From an uncultured Campylobacter sp. (GTDB lineage: Bacteria > Campylobacterota > Campylobacteria > Campylobacterales > Campylobacteraceae): 64,000 nucleotides of DNA. The stretch spans positions 16,283 through 80,282 of the forward strand of contig NZ_CALIIU010000079.1 of the NCBI RefSeq assembly GCF_938017775.1, read 5' to 3'. Shown here piece by piece: positions 62,917-64,000 of this stretch. The number at the start of each line of letters is the position of its first letter. The stretch's first letter is position 1. The notes beneath the pieces were generated by a model. That model worked only from the letters and a program-made list of their open reading frames with translations. It had not been told where the DNA came from and searched no databases. A program made the translations under genes and the position numbers.

Positions 62917-63981
62917 CTATTTCCCCTTAATTAAAAAAATATCAATTAGTTTTTTATATTGTATTTTTCTTAAAACTTTTACTATAATGAAATTTAAAAT
63001 AATGCAAATTGTTGCGCCTAAAAAATAATAGACAATAGATTGATAAGGCTTCATAGAATATTTAGATTGCGTAACCATAATTATCCAACCTATGTAAAAA
63101 TGATTTAAAAAAATATTCAGGCTTAATAGCCCTAAATTATTAAAAATTCTTTTTTGGAATAAAGTTGCCAACAATGATTTACTACTAAAAGAGAAGCTAA
63201 GAGATATAGATAAAAACAATATTATAATAAAATCAGTATTATTTGGTTTACGCGTAAAAATGATAAGATAAAAGATTGCGGCATATAAAATAAATTCTAA
63301 TATAGCGATCAAAATAAGTCCTATTGTTGTAAAATTAATAGAATTAATTTTTTCTGTAGCAAAATATAAGCAATAACCCAAAGAAATATCTGCAATAGCC
63401 CTAATGAGTCCGATATGAATGAATCCTCCAAAAATAGGCTCCATAATGACTCCCATATAATTGTATTGATATGCTATCGATCCAAATGAAATCAATATAA
63501 CAAGTGGAGCAATGAAATTTATAAACATTTTTTGATTTTTAAGTATAATTGGAAGCAATATGGATATAGAGCCTATCATAGCTGATAGATACCACATAAC
63601 GCCAGTTATAGATCTTACAGGAAAACCCCAAATTTGCAATAATAATATATCTCCTATTGTCAATGCCAGCATGCCCGATATGGACGGTACTTCATTCCAA
63701 GCAAATAAACATATGAAAATAAAGCCTATCGCAATAGCCACAAGGTATTCTAAATAAAATACCTTTATTTTTCTCACTATATAATTTCTAGTGATAACAA
63801 ATATATTTTCATTAAGCTCAAAATCATAAAATTTTTTAGCCATGAGCCAACCAGTTACTAAGAAAAAGAATTCCACGCCTATATATCCTATAGGCAGTAT
63901 AGGAAAAAACTGCCAGCTATGATGTATTAATATTATAATGGCAAAAATAAATTTTAAAAAATCTATAAAACCATTAACCAT
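62917..63981 (-). CDS. acyltransferase 3 family membrane protein
   Basis: 354 residues, about ten membrane helices; starts GFIDFLKFIFAIIILIHHSW, with the conserved histidine pair region ILIHH near residue 19 and FFLVTGWLMAKKFYDFE near 40. This family O-acetylates or otherwise acylates sugars of surface glycans. ATG 63981 follows AAAAGAA, and the gene looks complete with 19 bases of upstream sequence before the window end. It leads the five-gene glycan run; more genes may lie beyond the edge. Confidence 0.85.
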   Translation of the reverse strand: MVNGFIDFLKFIFAIIILIHHSWQFFPILPIGYIGVEFFFLVTGWLMAKKFYDFELNENIFVITRNYIVRKIKVFYLEYLVAIAIGFIFICLFAWNEVPSISGMLALTIGDILLLQIWGFPVRSITGVMWYLSAMIGSISILLPIILKNQKMFINFIAPLVILISFGSIAYQYNYMGVIMEPIFGGFIHIGLIRAIADISLGYCLYFATEKINSINFTTIGLILIAILEFILYAAIFYLIIFTRKPNNTDFIIILFLSISLSFSFSSKSLLATLFQKRIFNNLGLLSLNIFLNHFYIGWIIMVTQSKYSMKPYQSIVYYFLGATICIILNFIIVKVLRKIQYKKLIDIFLIKGK

Positions 63982-64000
63982 TTCTTTTAGAATTTTCAGG

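Noticed and set aside
1..64000. CRISPR arrays, insertion sequences, prophage or rRNA
   Set aside because: No regularly spaced repeat-spacer units, transposase, integrase, phage structural gene or rRNA sequence was seen anywhere in the window.

Overview
The window is bacterial chromosome from a Campylobacter-type epsilonproteobacterium. The strongest clues are a PglB-type oligosaccharyltransferase, a patA-patB-ape1 peptidoglycan O-acetylation cluster, a carboxynorspermidine synthase, a selenocysteine formate dehydrogenase next to selA/selB and a conserved ferredoxin gene, and the AT-rich spacers with TATAAT-type -10 boxes. Base composition of the genes is richer in G+C than C. jejuni, and spacers and some protein linkers are saturated with the words AAATTT and GGAATTTTG. 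A C. gracilis-like species is my best guess; this is inference, not a database match.

Layout. 1-1.7 kb: end of an operon with coaX and hisG. 3.1-7.2 kb: dnaE with an unusual C-terminus. 7.6-9.6 kb: an aspartate racemase family gene paired with a dicarboxylate/amino-acid symporter, then a CAU tRNA. 10.2-14.4 kb: a YccF/pilin-like chimeric reading frame, a DUF2130 nuclease-like protein and putP. 14.5-20.5 kb (+): a polar amino-acid ABC transporter, then a tightly overlapping run of an SNase-like protein, thiE, uppP and a phosphoethanolamine transferase. 21.1-26.3 kb: class V aminotransferase, a DUF234 protein that seems to start at ATT, a DsbC-like protein, efp, a SelW-like selenoprotein hidden by its in-frame TGA, and a phosphoesterase. 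26.7-30.6 kb: patA-patB-ape1. 32.1-41.1 kb: metE, an outer-membrane barrel, pglB, two exported proteins, a repeat pair and carboxynorspermidine synthase. 41.5-44.8 kb: small membrane and exported proteins and an ArgO/LysE exporter. 45.1-55.9 kb: selenium/formate region, with fdhB, Sec-containing fdhA, a small Tat protein, a TorD-like chaperone, a polyferredoxin, divergent selA-selB and a second DsbC-like protein. 56.4-58.4 kb: a spherulin-4-like/autotransporter gene interrupted by one TAG. 58.5-59.1 kb: rplT and rpmI. 59.3-64.0 kb: an AT-rich glycan-modification cluster (flippase, two glycosyltransferases, GtrA-like protein, acyltransferase).

How it fits together. SelA makes Sec-tRNA and SelB delivers it to UGA codons; two selenoproteins in the window (FdhA and the SelW-like protein) both carry a 5-bp hairpin with a GUGU-containing loop shortly after the UGA. 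The chaperone and ferredoxin genes probably serve formate dehydrogenase assembly and electron flow, but no cytochrome b subunit (fdhC) lies in the cluster. Cell-envelope functions dominate the rest: undecaprenyl phosphate recycling, phosphoethanolamine addition, peptidoglycan O-acetylation and its removal, N-glycosylation, and glycan export and decoration. Several proteins (PatA, PatB, TorD-like, SelA, DnaE, and the protein at 43275-44201) carry insertions of low complexity that look genome-specific.
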